A stretch of DNA of 64,000 nt, from NCBI RefSeq assembly GCF_037975245.1, contig NC_092575.1, positions 19,301,841 through 19,365,840 on the forward strand. The letters run 5' to 3'. A program made the position numbers and the translations under genes. The notes beneath the pieces are model-generated. The model was given only the letters and a program-made list of their open reading frames with translations, was not told the DNA's origin and made no database searches. Below, in pieces: positions 21,900 to 34,737 of this stretch (position 1 is the stretch's first letter; every line of letters begins with the position of its first letter). Source of the stretch: Apostichopus japonicus. Its lineage: Eukaryota; Echinodermata; Holothuroidea; Aspidochirotida; Stichopodidae.

Positions 21900-22514
21900 A
21901 GGTCTCTGTTGAAAGAGACCTAGGTATCTACATTGACTCATCTCTGCAACCTTCTAAACATTGTCTTGAAGCTGCTAAAAGAGGTAATAGGGTTTAAGGT
22001 ATGATCAAGAGGAACTTCAGTTTTCTGAAAGAGGACATCGTAGTAAGGCTTTATATAGCAGTTGGTTAGGCCTCATCTGAAATATGCTGTGCAGGCTTGG
22101 AACCCATATTTTGTTAAGGATAAGGAAGTACTTGAAAAGGTCCAGAGGAGAGCTACTAGAATGATTAGTTCCTTAAAGAGTGTTCCTTATTATAGGCGGT
22201 TACAATTGTTGAATCTCACCACACTGGAGCTTAGGAGGTTACGTGGGGAATTGATTCAGGTTTTCAAGATAGTGTATGGTTTTGACAATTTATCCTTTAC
22301 CGACTTTTTCATGTTTGCTAATAGTAGTTGTACCAGAGGTCATTGTCTTAAACTCCAAAAGTCACAAAGTAGGATTAATATTCGGCATAACTTTTTTTCT
22401 AATAGGGTTGTAAATGAGTGGAACCGTTTGCCTGCGAAAGTTGTACTTGCAAGTAATTTCAATGGGTTTAAGAATGCTTTGGACAAGCACTTTTTGCATT
22501 GTAATCGGGTCTGA
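21900..22514 (+). pseudogene. LINE (CR1/jockey-like) reverse transcriptase C-terminal fragment
   Basis: An open frame from 22062 encodes RPHLKYAVQAWNPYFVKD, LEKVQRRATRMI, LRRLRGELIQVFKI, FSNRVVNEWNRLPAKVV and NGFKNALDKHF, the standard tail of CR1/jockey-type RT proteins. The preceding segment (VERDLGIYIDSSL...) is in a different frame with stops. It is 5'-truncated and dead. Confidence 0.85.
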
Positions 22515-22619
22515 GGGTTTGTGTCTTCAGTATTTTTCTCTCTCCTATAGGGTCCTTGATGGGGACTTGAGTGTCCCTCCTGATCCCTTTTTTCTACTAA
22601 ACTAAACTATATTGTTAGG

Positions 22620-23690
22620 CATAGTCTACACCAGGTTTACCACTGCCGTAATCAAGATTCAAATCATGCAATTAAAAAAAAAGGTTATACACATATATAT
22701 TTGTAGGCTACCTAACGTTAGGCTATTTTGCTAGGTGTACACGATGCACCCCAAACCAATCTTAGCTAGGTTTTGCGTAACTGCCACTGAGCTTATTACT
22801 TTTAATTTTTAGAGTTAGAACTTACTGTTCATAGCCTAGGCCTAGGCAGTAACACTAACAGGTACAAGTAACATGCTGAGTAGGCCTATGACCAAGAATT
22901 AGTTACCGGGGTACGTGCCTAGCATAAATTGTGACAGTGGTCCATTTATATTCATTCATAACCCAATGTTTTCAAATGGGGTGACAAACAAAATTTTTAT
23001 AAGGAGATTCTGGTCAGAGCAATTGTCTCAGTTCTGCCCAAAACATTTTAGGAGACGAACTGGTTGCCATGTAGCTTAGCCTATGCCACATTGCAATGTA
23101 AGGTTAACGTTATGTCTTACTACGTAACGCTACGGCTAGGCTACTTTCGTGAATCTCGCACGGTATTGAGAACAACTTGTGCCTTAAATTCCAGACCCCG
23201 ATAGGCCAAGATATCGTGATTTAAGCAAAACTGCTTTCGTCCCGCAGAGCCACTTCTTTTCTTAACCTACGCCTAACATTCAAGCGAAATACTTCAAGAA
23301 TGTATAAGAAATATTAGTGAGAGTTTACATCAAGTAGTTTTACCGAATATCGAAAGGTATAGTATGTATAGTATCGTTGATGCAGTACTATTGCTGTCTG
23401 TTGATGGTTCGTATATGACATACGACATTACGTACACAACAAAGTCAACTCGGCAATGAATTATACGTGATGCATACGCACAGAAGCGTTTTCTGTGGCC
23501 ATGGCTCCGTGCCAAACTTTTTGGTTTGACGTCATCATTTTTCTACAACTCGTAGTCTTAGCCAAAAAATGATGTAAACTGCAGTCATTTTCTTTACATT
23601 TAGATCCAATTACGACAAATAATTAGTATCTGGAGTATAATATATACGTAAAACTGAAGTTTATATGTTATTAAACTTCATTTTTTGACA
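22620..23690. other. Intergenic, no gene recognised
   Basis: No supported coding region. It is rich in taggcct words. A CRE-like TGACGTCA occurs at 23527-23534 without an assignable gene. Confidence 0.45.
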
Positions 23691-23814
23691 CTGCTCTTAG
23701 GATTCAGTAAATTCGACATTGTGACATAATGTACAGATAAACGAAACGGCGTGGAATTCTGTCCCCCTCCAGAGCTGTGACCCACATCTAAGCTCGAGAA
23801 TACTCTCTCGCAAA

Positions 23815-23895
23815 AAGGTGAAAAGGAGCCAGCAGTCCATTTGAGTCCGTCAGGGGGCATCCGCCCCCTCTGACTGTATGGACGCTCCGCCACTG
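23815..23895. mobile_element. Right-end fragment of the CAGTGGCGGA MITE family
   Basis: Matches the last ~80 bp of the 19755 element (gccagcagtccatttgagtc ... gacgctccgccactg), here with the intact terminal CACTG. Confidence 0.7.
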
Positions 23896-24099
23896 GGGGG
23901 AGGGGAGGATTGATAGGCCCCCTCCCCTTGGTTTCTCTACTGGGTTACCCTCAGCTTACTAGGTGATAATCTTCTTGATGCCTCACAATTTAGAACCTCA
24001 TCATATGGGTGCTGTGCGTGTCACAATTTGTCATATAAAGTAAAAAATTCATAGATTTTAACTGCTTGGTTTAAAATTCAAATCAAATGAGTTTATTTT

Positions 24100-25060
24100 A
24101 TACATTCTTTTTTTCATGGGCAACTTGAAGAACACTTCACGTTACATTAGGTCCTTGCAAATCGATTACAAAACCATTCCTTATGACTCCAGTAATGCGT
24201 GAAAATTTCAAACACTGATCATAACACCCAAATCTGGGAAATCCTGCTCATTAAAAGGAAAGGAAATGAAAAAAAAAAAGAGAGTACACTTTAAGTATCA
24301 AATATCACACTCACGGTGTTAGCCAGGAAAGGTTCTGGGAAAAAATGGAAGGTTTTTTTTTTTTTTTACTCAAACCGGCGTAGGGAGCCAGGTTTGGGAG
24401 AGCGTGAAAGGGTTGGGAGACTACCATAATGTCTGAACTTCACAAGAAGCACCATTTTTCTTTATCCTGACAAAAAAAAATCTTATTGATATTGGCAGCC
24501 TCAGTTTCAACAGACGATACCTTGAATCTATCAGTAAGAGTAGTCATTCTCAGGATGAAAATCATTGCTCAATGTTATCAAACAACTTCTCCCTTTTAAT
24601 CATGGATCTTGATACTCATGCTCCCATGATGCTAAAATTCAAAGGATTATGAGGTATAAGAAACGAAAAATTAATCAATAATGCTAAGGATATCGCGGAA
24701 TGATATATCAATACTACGGAGGGCGTTCCTAGTAAGATGAGGGTGAGGGGTGAGAAGGGCAGGAACATAATCATTCTCCCATTTTTGAAAGGAGGGTTGG
24801 GGGGGGGAGGGGAAGCCGTCTCCTCTGCTTCCCATGTCCCTTCGCACATCTTCGATTAACCTCATGGCCATCCCATGCCCGCGCAGAAAATAAGTTCATC
24901 CATCATGAATCACATCACTTTCACGAGTCTCCTTTAGAACGTTCCCCCTCCTCCCCTCCCCTCCCCCAGACAAAAAAAATAAGAAAAATATTATATTTTT
25001 GACTGTTCGGTCCTCCCAATGTCAGCCAAACCGGTAATGTCTTTCAAAACAATAATGACG
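24100..25060 (-). other. Probable 3' UTR/downstream region of the SRRD-like gene
   Basis: Non-coding, AT-rich with poly-A, poly-T (24353-24368) and C-rich runs. Its assignment as 3' UTR rests only on a possible AATAAA signal at its left end. Confidence 0.35.
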
Positions 25061-28000
25061 TCAGCTTCTTTCCTTCTTCAAAATAATCTCTAAATCTTCG
25101 ATATGATCATAGGAAGGTTCTGTCCTCTGCTCCCAAATTTCATTTGGTACTTGTTTCATTCTTTCAGAGTTGAATATATGGAAAGCCATGTCGTTAAATA
25201 TATCTGTATGTTTAAAGTTGTTTTTGACTTTCTCCTCTGTTGTAAATGGTAATATCTGTTACAACAAAAAGTGGAATTGGAATAAAGGAAATTAACATAA
25301 AATATATATCGAAACAGATAAAATAATAACCATAATAATAAATAAATATCTCATCATAATAAAAATGCAGAATTCAAAACTGCCAAAAAGGTTTGATGAC
25401 CTATCAGTTCGCATTATTTAAAGTGACATTTTGTGTTGAGTTTGGTAGAAAATACTCAAAACGTTTTTATACTACACTCAAGTGAAATCTGCAGTTAATA
25501 ATAGTCAAGTTTTATCAGAAATAATGAAGTTTTAAAACATTGACAAACTTTATAGACTTCTGATTTGAATATTCCATAATATGTGATCAAAAGTATTAAC
25601 AATTAAACAAGAGTTATGTCTGGCCAGAAACAGTGTTAGAATCAAGTAATGATCATTTAATGACTTTTTTGGTGCGGGGGGGGGGGGGGGGTAGGTGTAA
25701 CACTTGGTGAAGGTCTTTTAAAAAATTTGGATATATTAATGACCAAACTAAACAGCTAACCAGAGGGTATATTGTCTTTTACAATAAATGAGAAACATTT
25801 CTTTATATGCTTGCATGTGAGGTACTAGCTCCCTTCTAAAGTGGACCACAATTTTACCTTCGACCTGCTGAGATGCTATATTGCTTTTGACTGCATCATA
25901 CTGCAAACAGGTTCTTTCATTCTTTTACAGGACACTTATTGTGTTAACCAAGTTATCAAATTTTGATTTGAAAGATTTGATCCGGTAAAAAGGATACAGC
26001 TGCAATATAAGAGGCTTCGGAAAACAATCGAGCTTCAGGTATTCTGTTGAGAAGAGAATATAAGTTCAAACTAGAAAACATTTCAGTTCAATTGTTGTTG
26101 TTTTCACTTTAGAAAACAACAACTTAAAAGAGCAATGATATTCTTGGGTAGCATGGTATTCTTACCAGTTCAGAATAGTAATTAATATGCACAACGTTCC
26201 CAACCCCCCCCCCCTCGAGATGTATGTCACTTGTTAAGCCGCCCCTATCCACATTAAGTTCTGCAAAATTTTGCCATGATGCTATGAAAAAGGGAAAAAA
26301 ATGCACTTAAGAATACACTTGCTCTGTTAGTATTTCCCAAGAAATTCTTCGCTCTTACTAGATATAGAATATATATCCTGATATCCATTTGCTGGCCCTT
26401 TTATATATTTCATATTTTCAAGTTTTTAAATATTTGGATAGTTTTAAATGAAACTGGGAGTTGATCCCTGGTAACACTAGATGCAGGGTACTGCAGCTTT
26501 TAACTGACAGAATCTCTAGGAATTTTCCTTCATGATATGGTCATGAAATTGATCCCACTGAACTCACAGCAATTCTACAGCCAATGTTCGATATCACTTG
26601 TGAGATCTTTTCTTCTCTCAGTAACAAAAACCTCTCTCGTGTCAGCTGATGTATAGAGCGGGGGACCGACTTTCTTACTATTAATCATCCTTACTTGTCT
26701 TTATTCAGAAGACAAAAAAAATTTTTTAAATTATTTTCAACGAATTTTGCAATTTACCTCTCATGAAAAGACGAGAAGCTGTTCCCAAGAATGATCAGAT
26801 TGTGAAGGTTGTCGTTTCCCCAGTTGGCCCACAATGCATTGTTATAAAGAGGCTTTCCACAATGAGGCATGAAGAGTAATGTTGGCTCCTTGCAGACTCT
26901 TTTTCCTTCCTTGGATCGAATAAACATACGTAGAAAATAAATTGATGATCTAAGTATTATGTCCACGGCAAACATGGGTTCACTAACAGGCTGACATTGA
27001 TCTCAACCACCCACTAGCCAGCATTAGAAAGTCAGGGATTATCATCATCCCCCTCCCCTTCCCCCATCCACACACACGACACGCATCAGAACTTAATTAT
27101 ACAATGGAGTGTCTACTACTGAGCATACTTGAACATATATTAAAATTTCAAAAAAGAAAGAATCACAATTCTTTTGCTACCCATATTTGTTAAAAATATT
27201 GTTTCTTTTCACAGTTTGCTCTCTGAATATGAAAACACCAAAGTTAGTATATTTATTAAACTTTGTATGGAATCATACTAAATACTGTTAGGAGAATACG
27301 GAGGTTAGTTGGCCCCTTAGCGGGCCCAAGGGAAAATGCCCAATTGCCAAACCACTGACACCAGAGGATGTGCCTTTGATTTGATCTTTGCTTGGGTCCA
27401 ACTTATTGCAAAGCTTTGGTGTGACCAAGAATAATATGCTTTATTATACCTCATTTCATTTATACTAATATTATTGTTCTTTTTGTTCTGAGCGTTTTGC
27501 ATATTTTGGGGCACTTATAATTATACTGAATATAAACTTTTTACTATAAATATACTGGTTTAATTCACAAAACATTCAAAATTTAAGAGAGCATCGATTT
27601 TACCTCATTTTCTTTAATGACCTCAAGCCCGAGATCTTTTAGGAAAGCAATCTCTGACTTTGTGAATCTTGGATCATAACAAAAACACTTAGAATGGGGA
27701 ACCTGAAAATAAGAAAATAAAGGCAGGATCAAGTACACTAGTATAACATCTGTAGATCATTTAATCAAATACGCCATTAGTGTCATTACCAAGTTGAAAC
27801 CAAATTTCAACATGCTGAAAATCGCTTTTAACATTAAAATATCTTTTTCTTGCAGATAACCATGATTAAACTGATTTTTCTGTCAGTGAAGACCTTTCTA
27901 TCACAGCAGGATCTTCCCTAGGGGATGAATGTCGCACATTTACCTAGACTTTCTTTTTAATTGACAAGCATTCTAAGTATAGCATCTTAAATTATTTCAA

Positions 28001-30187
28001 GTTCATTTGTCAGAAATTGCTAAATGTTGTACAGTATGCTTATAAACACTGTTTCTTTGTGACGTGCCTTGCTCAAGAATTCTACCAGTGGAGACTCACA
28101 CCTAACTCAATTCAAAAATACAACTGGTAGCAGGGAATGAATTTAAGACAAATTAGAGTCTTTAAATGTTAAAAATGTGCATTAAATGGTGACCAAAAAG
28201 CAGACTGGAAAATTTCAAACAGATTTCATGAGATTTTCAGTATCATCAAAGAAATAATGCTGGGTAGACGATATCCTCCTGGCTAAAAAAAGCATACTTT
28301 ACTGTTTTGAAACTCACCAGAACCATATTACTCAATAAAAGAAGGAATCCAAGCTGGTACCTAGCGATAGCACAAGTCGAGAAGTTTCCGAGACCATAAC
28401 AGATGATAGAGGTGATGAATGATTTGTTTATTTGTTCAGTAATTGGTAATTGACCGAGATGTACCAGGAGTTCGGGAGGTAGATGACTGGCTGGATCTGC
28501 CTCACTGTCATTACTGATCATCTTATCTTTAAAGCTTCTAATGGCGGGGTCTGACTCCAGTTTCTGCTTCACAAGTTTCCAAGTTTCTAAATTTTTGAGA
28601 AAATTTAATGATTTTTAATGAGTGGATGAGATACTTTTCAAGAAAAGTCAACCAAAGATGAAAGCCTCTAAGCAGGAATAGTAAATTGATTGATCTCCTC
28701 TCAACCAATAGGTCAGACCTTTTGTTCTTGGTGCTGGCTAAAGCCCTGGTTAGTATTCGAGTACTTTATATATAACTCAGTTTCAATCCGCAAGGAGTTC
28801 ACGAAGGACAGAAAGAAACTGGAAACTGATTTCTTAGGGATAAAAAGGAACCAGATGGAATGTATAGCATGAAACTACAAACTGGGAGTACAGTGCAAAG
28901 AAAATGAGATGCAAATGAATTTGGGATAAAGGGCACTCACTGATGGGAGAACAGGGAGGATTGGTTATAGGGAGGATTAAGAGAGGCAACAATGCCAATA
29001 AATGACAGTCATTACCCTTTAAGTCTTGAATAAAGTCACTTGGTTTCAGTTCCTGCCTACATGAAAACAGAATAAAAGAAATATCATTGACATCTTCAGA
29101 TATTGTCTGCAATTCTGAAGTTTATATTATTAACAAATTCAGCTAATTTAATTACATTGTTGATAAACTGTTTAGCTAATTATGGCGCACTTAATAACCA
29201 GGAATTCAGAAAGAGGATATGGACTGTAGGGAATGTCCCCTGACCATTATTCCAAACTGATTATAGCATTTATCAAGACACAGAAGTGAAGATATTGAGT
29301 ATCTCAGTCTGTAGCCTAAAGCTACAGTAGTGTAGTATACTATACTTTGGTCAGTTTGGTGACTGTTTGGTCAAGTGCAAAACATCTGGTGATGTGACAA
29401 ATTTGGTACCTTTCTCAAACAAAACTATGTGCTGTAAATGTTATAAAACATAAAAGTCCAGTGGCTATTCACCATTGCCAATACCTTGTTAGCTAGAGCT
29501 TTTAATGGCAAACACTCTAGACATCTCATTTATTATATATGTCACCGATTTGCTGATTCATATCCAAATCTCAAACTGTAGTCAACAAAGTGTGAAAAGG
29601 CAATGTAATCCCAGTGGCGTAGGAAGGTACTTTTGAGTGGGGGGGGGCTGAAAACTGATGGCCGGCCTGGGGGAGGGGTCTAAGGGTCCCCCTCCCCCTT
29701 TGGATTTCCAGGTGGCCTCAGATGCAATTTGGTGCAATATAGCACACTTCAACACCCACTCCATTTTGTAAACTTAATTTTGTATTTTCACCTGGCCTTA
29801 GATGCAATTTGGTGCTCCAAATGAGATTTTTTTTCTCATTTGGAAATGAAAAAGGGGTTTTTTGACTTGCGAAGTGGGGGGGGGGGGGCGGAATGATACA
29901 TCTAATTATTTTATTAATTTTAAAAGACTAGCCCTAGTTTAGCCGGAGGCCTTACTGCTATTACATCGCAACCTAACAATACCGTATAGGCTAGGGCCTA
30001 ACGTTAGGTTTATCAAGTTTTGTGCTACTGACCTAGACTGCCATAATTTTACTTTGAGACCTTCTGTATCAATAAAGTCATCGGCTACATCACTGATGGA
30101 ATCTACATTCCGCGTTTTGATATTTTGACGTCCTTTCTTCTTCTTTACCACTTGAAAGCCTTCGTCGTCTTCTTGCAAACCTGCCAT
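25061..30187 (-). CDS. SRRD: SRR1-like protein (SRRD family), 7 exons
   Basis: Coding exons: 30187-30033, 29056-29016, 28586-28318, 27702-27604, 26909-26758, 26043-25998 and 25255-25061, joined 957 nt, 318 aa, all phases consistent. SRR1-domain hallmarks are IICYGLGNFSTCAIARYQL (exon 3), KCFCYDPRFTKSEIAFLKDLG (exon 4), LLFMPHCGKPLYNNALWANW with IILGNSFSSFHER (exon 5) and the C-terminal DIFNDMAFHIF...IWEQRTEPSYDHIEDLEII (exon 7), close to vertebrate SRRD in order and length. The N-terminus MAGLQEDDEGFQVVKKKKG is the usual basic leader. The family is linked to circadian and heme-regulated growth functions in other organisms; its biochemical role is not settled. Exon 6 (46 nt) is the least certain: its donor is GTATCC rather than a consensus site, but it restores frame and resembles the expected segment. 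A TTTATT at about 24086 may be the minus-strand polyadenylation signal. Confidence 0.88.
29612..29900. mobile_element. CAGTGGCGTAGGA-type repeat fragment
   Basis: Starts cagtggcgtaggaagg, contains ctgggggaggggtctaag and two copies of a (g/t)gatgcaatttggtgc motif about 90 bp apart, and ends near a 13-base poly-G run. It shares the ggggaggggtctaag word with the element at 38449-38785, suggesting a common family. It lies in intron 1 of the SRRD-like gene. Confidence 0.5.
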
Positions 30188-30189
30188 AT

Positions 30190-31620
30190 TTTATTTGACC
30201 AACATCAACTCACCAAGCAAGTATCATCGATGAAGGAGTATTCTAGGATTTCGCGTAATTGCTATACTAGTGCACTTTCATTGCACAGCATGTTGCATGT
30301 GAACTGCCTGATGTGAATGGGGAATTTCCCTGTTGGATAAGGGGTTTACCCTGATATAAGAAATAACCGTAGCCATTGGTGTAACGTTTCCATGGTGGTG
30401 GTGGGGAGGTGGCGAATGAGTAGGAACAGGGGTAAGCATACTTTGAAACCTAGAATTATATCCAGAATTGTGAGAGATCAGATATGGCACATTATTCCAA
30501 TGTGGCAATTTACTAGGGCTATATAATCTACTTTCAATCCTGTTTTGCATTTTGATGCACAAATTATACAAATTTAACATTCAATATCTGTGATTGATTT
30601 TTCTTCACACTGCTTGATTGAATTAATTGTTAATATTGTAATGATTGGGCATTTCCAATGATTCTCAAAGTATTATTCATTTTTAATATATTTCAGTCAA
30701 ATATTAGAGTTTGCAACTCATTATTGTGTGTGTGTGTGGGTGAAAGAGGAGATGGCAAGAGTTGTAGCACCCTGCCTCACTGCTCATTATAACAATGCTG
30801 TAGAACTTGGGCATACCAGCAAGACTTTATCATAGGAAATTTGTGAAAGAGACAGAATTCAGACATCACAGAAGATGTTTAAAACCTTCAACTGCTCCAG
30901 GAAGTTGAATAATAATAGAGGGTCTGAGATGTCATCTGGACAAATGCTCTTTGGAAGCTTTACTTAGGCTATAATAAGCTTCTTGTTGATTTATCCTTGG
31001 AATCTGATACATTCGGAATGTTTGCATAGATGTGAATTTTCTTTGTACTTGGAATTTCATCAAAATGTATCTTTTTTCGTGTAGATATTTTCTTTTTTTT
31101 GGTGAATAAATGATTGACAAATTAAAAAAAAGGAAAAAAAACAAAGACATTTTCTGCTGTTGCCAGATACATTTCCCAAAATATCACGAAAATTTGAAAA
31201 TTGATATTTTTGCAATACAAAATGCTATGAGGATTCACAATAAGTATCAGAAAATTTGCAGCAATTTTGTTCAGCAATCAACTAATTAAGCCACCGGAAA
31301 ATCCTTTTATCCCCAAATTGTGTGTGATATTATAAAGTGATAACTTTCATGATATATACAGATTATCTGTTAATACCGTCTGAATAAATTGTGAGAATTC
31401 AATTACATAATTCTGATATCTAGATAGGGACAATAGGTACATCAAAGGGTGAATGTATAATATGGTTAACCATTCTGTGTAGAGTTCAAGGGTACATGGA
31501 CCAAGTTTAAGCATTTGAAACCAAGATTGAATTTCTAACTTCCGCGAGATATATTTGTGGCATGTTCTCCTCGAAGGAGTTTCTTTCCAATGACATTCAT
31601 TCTGTCATCAAATGACATTC
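30190..31620. other. Intergenic, no gene recognised
   Basis: Region upstream of the SRRD-like gene. A short TG microsatellite lies at about 30726-30737. No coding evidence. Confidence 0.5.
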
Positions 31621-31627
31621 GGTCTCA

Positions 31628-31920
31628 GTGCTGTGGCCGAGTGGATAAAGGCAGTGGCAGCTGAAGTAATGAGGCTTAGCAATCGGGAGGTCCCAGGTTC
31701 GAACCCCGGCCGGATCATAGTAATGGTGGGTTTTTAATCCAACAGTAATCTAAGGTTTTCCCATCTGAAATGACCTTCTAAATTGTGAAAGATTCCAAAT
31801 TTGATTTAAAATGCTGAATTGGAAGCCACCCGACGTGTAAGTTGTAATCCATAAGCCCTTGCAGGTTTCTCCTACATTTGTGGTCGCTTAAGCGTTGTTA
31901 ATATAACTGCTTATTACTTC
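31628..31920 (+). repeat. tRNA-derived SINE (type II, Leu/Ser-like head)
   Basis: The head contains an A box TGGCCGAGTGG and a B box GGTTCGAACCC with a long variable-arm-like insert between them, like tRNA-Leu or tRNA-Ser. A tRNA-unrelated body of about 200 bp follows (ccatctgaaatgaccttc ... tacatttgtggtcgc). The acceptor halves do not pair fully, so this is a SINE rather than a working tRNA. Confidence 0.7.
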
Positions 31921-32764
31921 CATCTGTGGATATTTCTACAGTGATCCATACTGTATGTAGGCCGGTAAGTTGACTAACAAAAAAAACATGGTGAGATAAT
32001 ACCCATGAGGAATTCAGTCTTGCTAAATTGTATTAACATAAACATGCATATATTGAATAGTAGTTATAGTACAATATAAATAACAATAATATTATGCATA
32101 GTTTTAATTAAAATGTTGCACAATTGCAGCTAACATGTTACAAGCTGCAAAATAGCAGGCACTTGAAGTCTTTGCATGAGCACACACATGAATACATATT
32201 TTATTCAAATACAGAATCTGTCTTTAAAATGATAACAACAGATCGGTGCAGTAACAGGTGCAGGAGGGGGGGGGGGGGGGAGAGGCATTGGAGGAATGTG
32301 CACCCCCTTTCATGAAAAATGTTGAAAGTGCCTATTTTGAAAATGAAATGGGCTCCCTTTGGAATTTTGTTGTTGTAAATTTACACTGAGTTTTCTTAGT
32401 TTTTGTCTGAGTCGTTTGAAATGTTTGTTAAATGGCACTCTATATAATTTCTATTGGATTACATTTAGCATATTATTTCTGCGGTTGTATGGCCTAATGC
32501 GTTGATGGGAATCTGGTCTGTGTGGTGATCTTTTGGGAAGCTTCTGAAAACTTTTCCTACCTACTCAGTTATGTCAGCTAAAACAATCCCCAAGTTAAGG
32601 ATTGGAACTGGAAGCTCAAAATTTAAAAAAGTGCCCCCTTCAGAAGTTGTGCCCCCCCCCCCTCCACTTTTTGACATGTTGCTACACAATGACTAGAACA
32701 GTGACTGGAAAATTATTTTAAAAAAAGACCAAACATTGGTTAAAAATAGAGATGGCTACCAATA

Positions 32765-32820
32765 TAGAGCTGGATTGCTCAGTTGGTGGAGCACAGGACT
32801 TCCTAAGGTTTCTGGTACCA
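32765..32820 (+). repeat. Degenerate tRNA-like sequence
   Basis: It has gctcagttggtggagcac, like a tRNA D-arm/A box, but the B box is badly eroded. Probably an old SINE head. Confidence 0.35.
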
Positions 32821-32938
32821 ATTCAGCTTAAAACAAAGAATAATTGTATATATTTTCCATAAATAAAATACTCATATATCATCTTAATTTGAAAGTTTTC
32901 AATAATTTAATCATGAATGTCAGTTTATAATTCCAGTC

Positions 32939-34737
32939 TTAGAACATTTTGGCCCTTTTGACGCTATTTTTTTTAATGCAATCCTCATGCATCTTTTGCC
33001 TCCACATACATTTATCTTCGAAGAGACAATGTTGACATTTCCAGGCATCCTCTATATCAACTCCAATAGGATCCCTTTTACCTTTCCAAAATTGCAAGGA
33101 TCCATCGACCTGCCTCCTCAACCATTCCTCATCGAAATCATACGATTCAGAAGCAAACGACATGAAGTCAGTTTGAGAAGTATATTCCGTCGTCAAGCAC
33201 GATATGAGCTGTAAAAATTGAAATTTGACTAACACCTTATCCATCAGTTCATTCAGATTGTTTGTCTCTAGGCCAATTTTCTTAACGTGGTCAAGGACTG
33301 AACTGCTCAGAGTTTTGTCCAATTTTAACCTAAGATGTTCTTGCAATGACTCTTTCCGAAACAGCCCCCTCACTGCTGTGTCAAATAAATGTTTGTATAT
33401 CGACACTTGCAGCTTGTGTGTCTTTCGTTGCGCAGACGACGGCAGCGTCTTTGCCTTGACTCTTGTTTTGAATTCGACCAGTTCGAGTTGGTCCTTGTCG
33501 TTCCATCGTATCTCATCGATGATACCGCTGAAGAAGACACCCATTCCAAACGGTTCTCCAAAAATTGGCATCTCTCTTATCCTTGGCGAGCCGGAGATCA
33601 ATTGAGTCAAGGCGGAATAAATGTTTAGGAATTTGACGGCCCAAGAATCTTCCCTTGTTACCACGGACACCTCCTCTATATCGTGGACTTCGAGTTCTGT
33701 ATTTAAAGTAAAATGGTGATCATTGTAGAAAATATCGACCAAAATCGATAACATTGTCTTTTATGAAAGCAACTTAGAACAAAACATATGAAATTGAAGA
33801 AAGAAATTTGATACAATGGCTTTCAAATTTAGTGCATTAGATTATAAACTTTGAAAACATTTTCACTGCAGCTCTCATGAAGCCCTCCAATGGAGAGGTA
33901 TACATATAAATAAAAATAAAAATATGAACATATTTAGTATACTATGCAAATAGGGTGGAATGAATTAATTTATTGGCTTTGCCAATTGGACTAAAGGTGG
34001 TACAAGATGTTATTAATTTTTGCAACATCTCAAGGATTTTTTTTGCAAATCTCATTTTTTTTCGATAGCCATATTATTTTTTCAACAAAAACCTAAAATA
34101 TCAATGAAATAATTACTGTACCTTTGACGAGATGCATGTCCGTGCCTCTCTCCATCGCGGGAGTTTGTAGGACTTCTCTAGGGACAGAAAAGCTGTAAAC
34201 CAGTTGCTGTTCGCACCAAGCTTGTGCCGTTATATCTGTCACTTTTAGGTAACTCCCTCTGTAGATCTCAAGTGGCGTTTCTGCTATAGGAATGTCTTCA
34301 AAGTCCGTATCCACAGAATCAGTAGTTAGATCTCCAGGGTCATTTCTTTTGAAAACTTCGTCAGCATTATTTTGTGGGGAACCTGAGTTATTTTGGTCTA
34401 CTTTTGTATGATCAATATTTGTTTCTTTATCTATCACAATTTTATTTTCATCTTTGACAGTGCCACCCTGTACATTCTTCTTCTCTGCGATGTTTTTCTC
34501 CGGTTTGCCATCAGATTTTTCCCTGTCGCTTTCGAGGCTTTCCATTGAATTACTTGTACCGTCTTCTTTCTTAATAGTGCCTTTCCATCTTGCTTGTTTA
34601 CCTGGTGTGTCAAGGTGTATGATTGCATTATCTGTAGAATATTCAGTCCGTTTTTCCAGCGATTCTTCAAACTTATTCAGTGCTTGAACCAGCAACGCAT
34701 CTTCTTCAGGGCTCATCCAGTCTTCCTCAGTTTCCAT
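32939..34737 (-). CDS. EXO5: Exonuclease V (EXO5/DEM1 family), 2 coding exons
   Basis: Coding exons 34737-34122 and 33696-32939 join in phase 1 to give 457 aa. Family signatures are KVTDITAQAWCEQQLVYSF (about 165-183), RGTDMHLVK-ELEVHD across the splice, GIIDE (Asp266), ELVEFKTR (Glu280, Lys282), QVSIYKHLFD (Gln302) and GVDIEDAWKCQHCLFEDKCMWR. Asp, Glu-x-Lys and Gln form the PD-(D/E)XK nuclease centre. Cys175, Cys426, Cys429 and Cys435 fit the four 4Fe-4S ligands, and the 251-residue gap between the first and second equals that in human EXO5 as I recall it. The enzyme is a single-strand DNA exonuclease used in genome repair. The N-terminal ~150 residues are acidic and low complexity, longer than in human. 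An acceptor TTGTTCCAG just upstream of the ATG suggests a separate 5' UTR exon. Confidence 0.95.

Noticed and set aside
31628-31725. Functional tRNA gene
   Set aside because: Good A and B boxes but acceptor stem halves do not pair and a SINE body follows.
33225-33605. 126-aa plus-strand ORF
   Set aside because: Antisense shadow of EXO5 exon 2.
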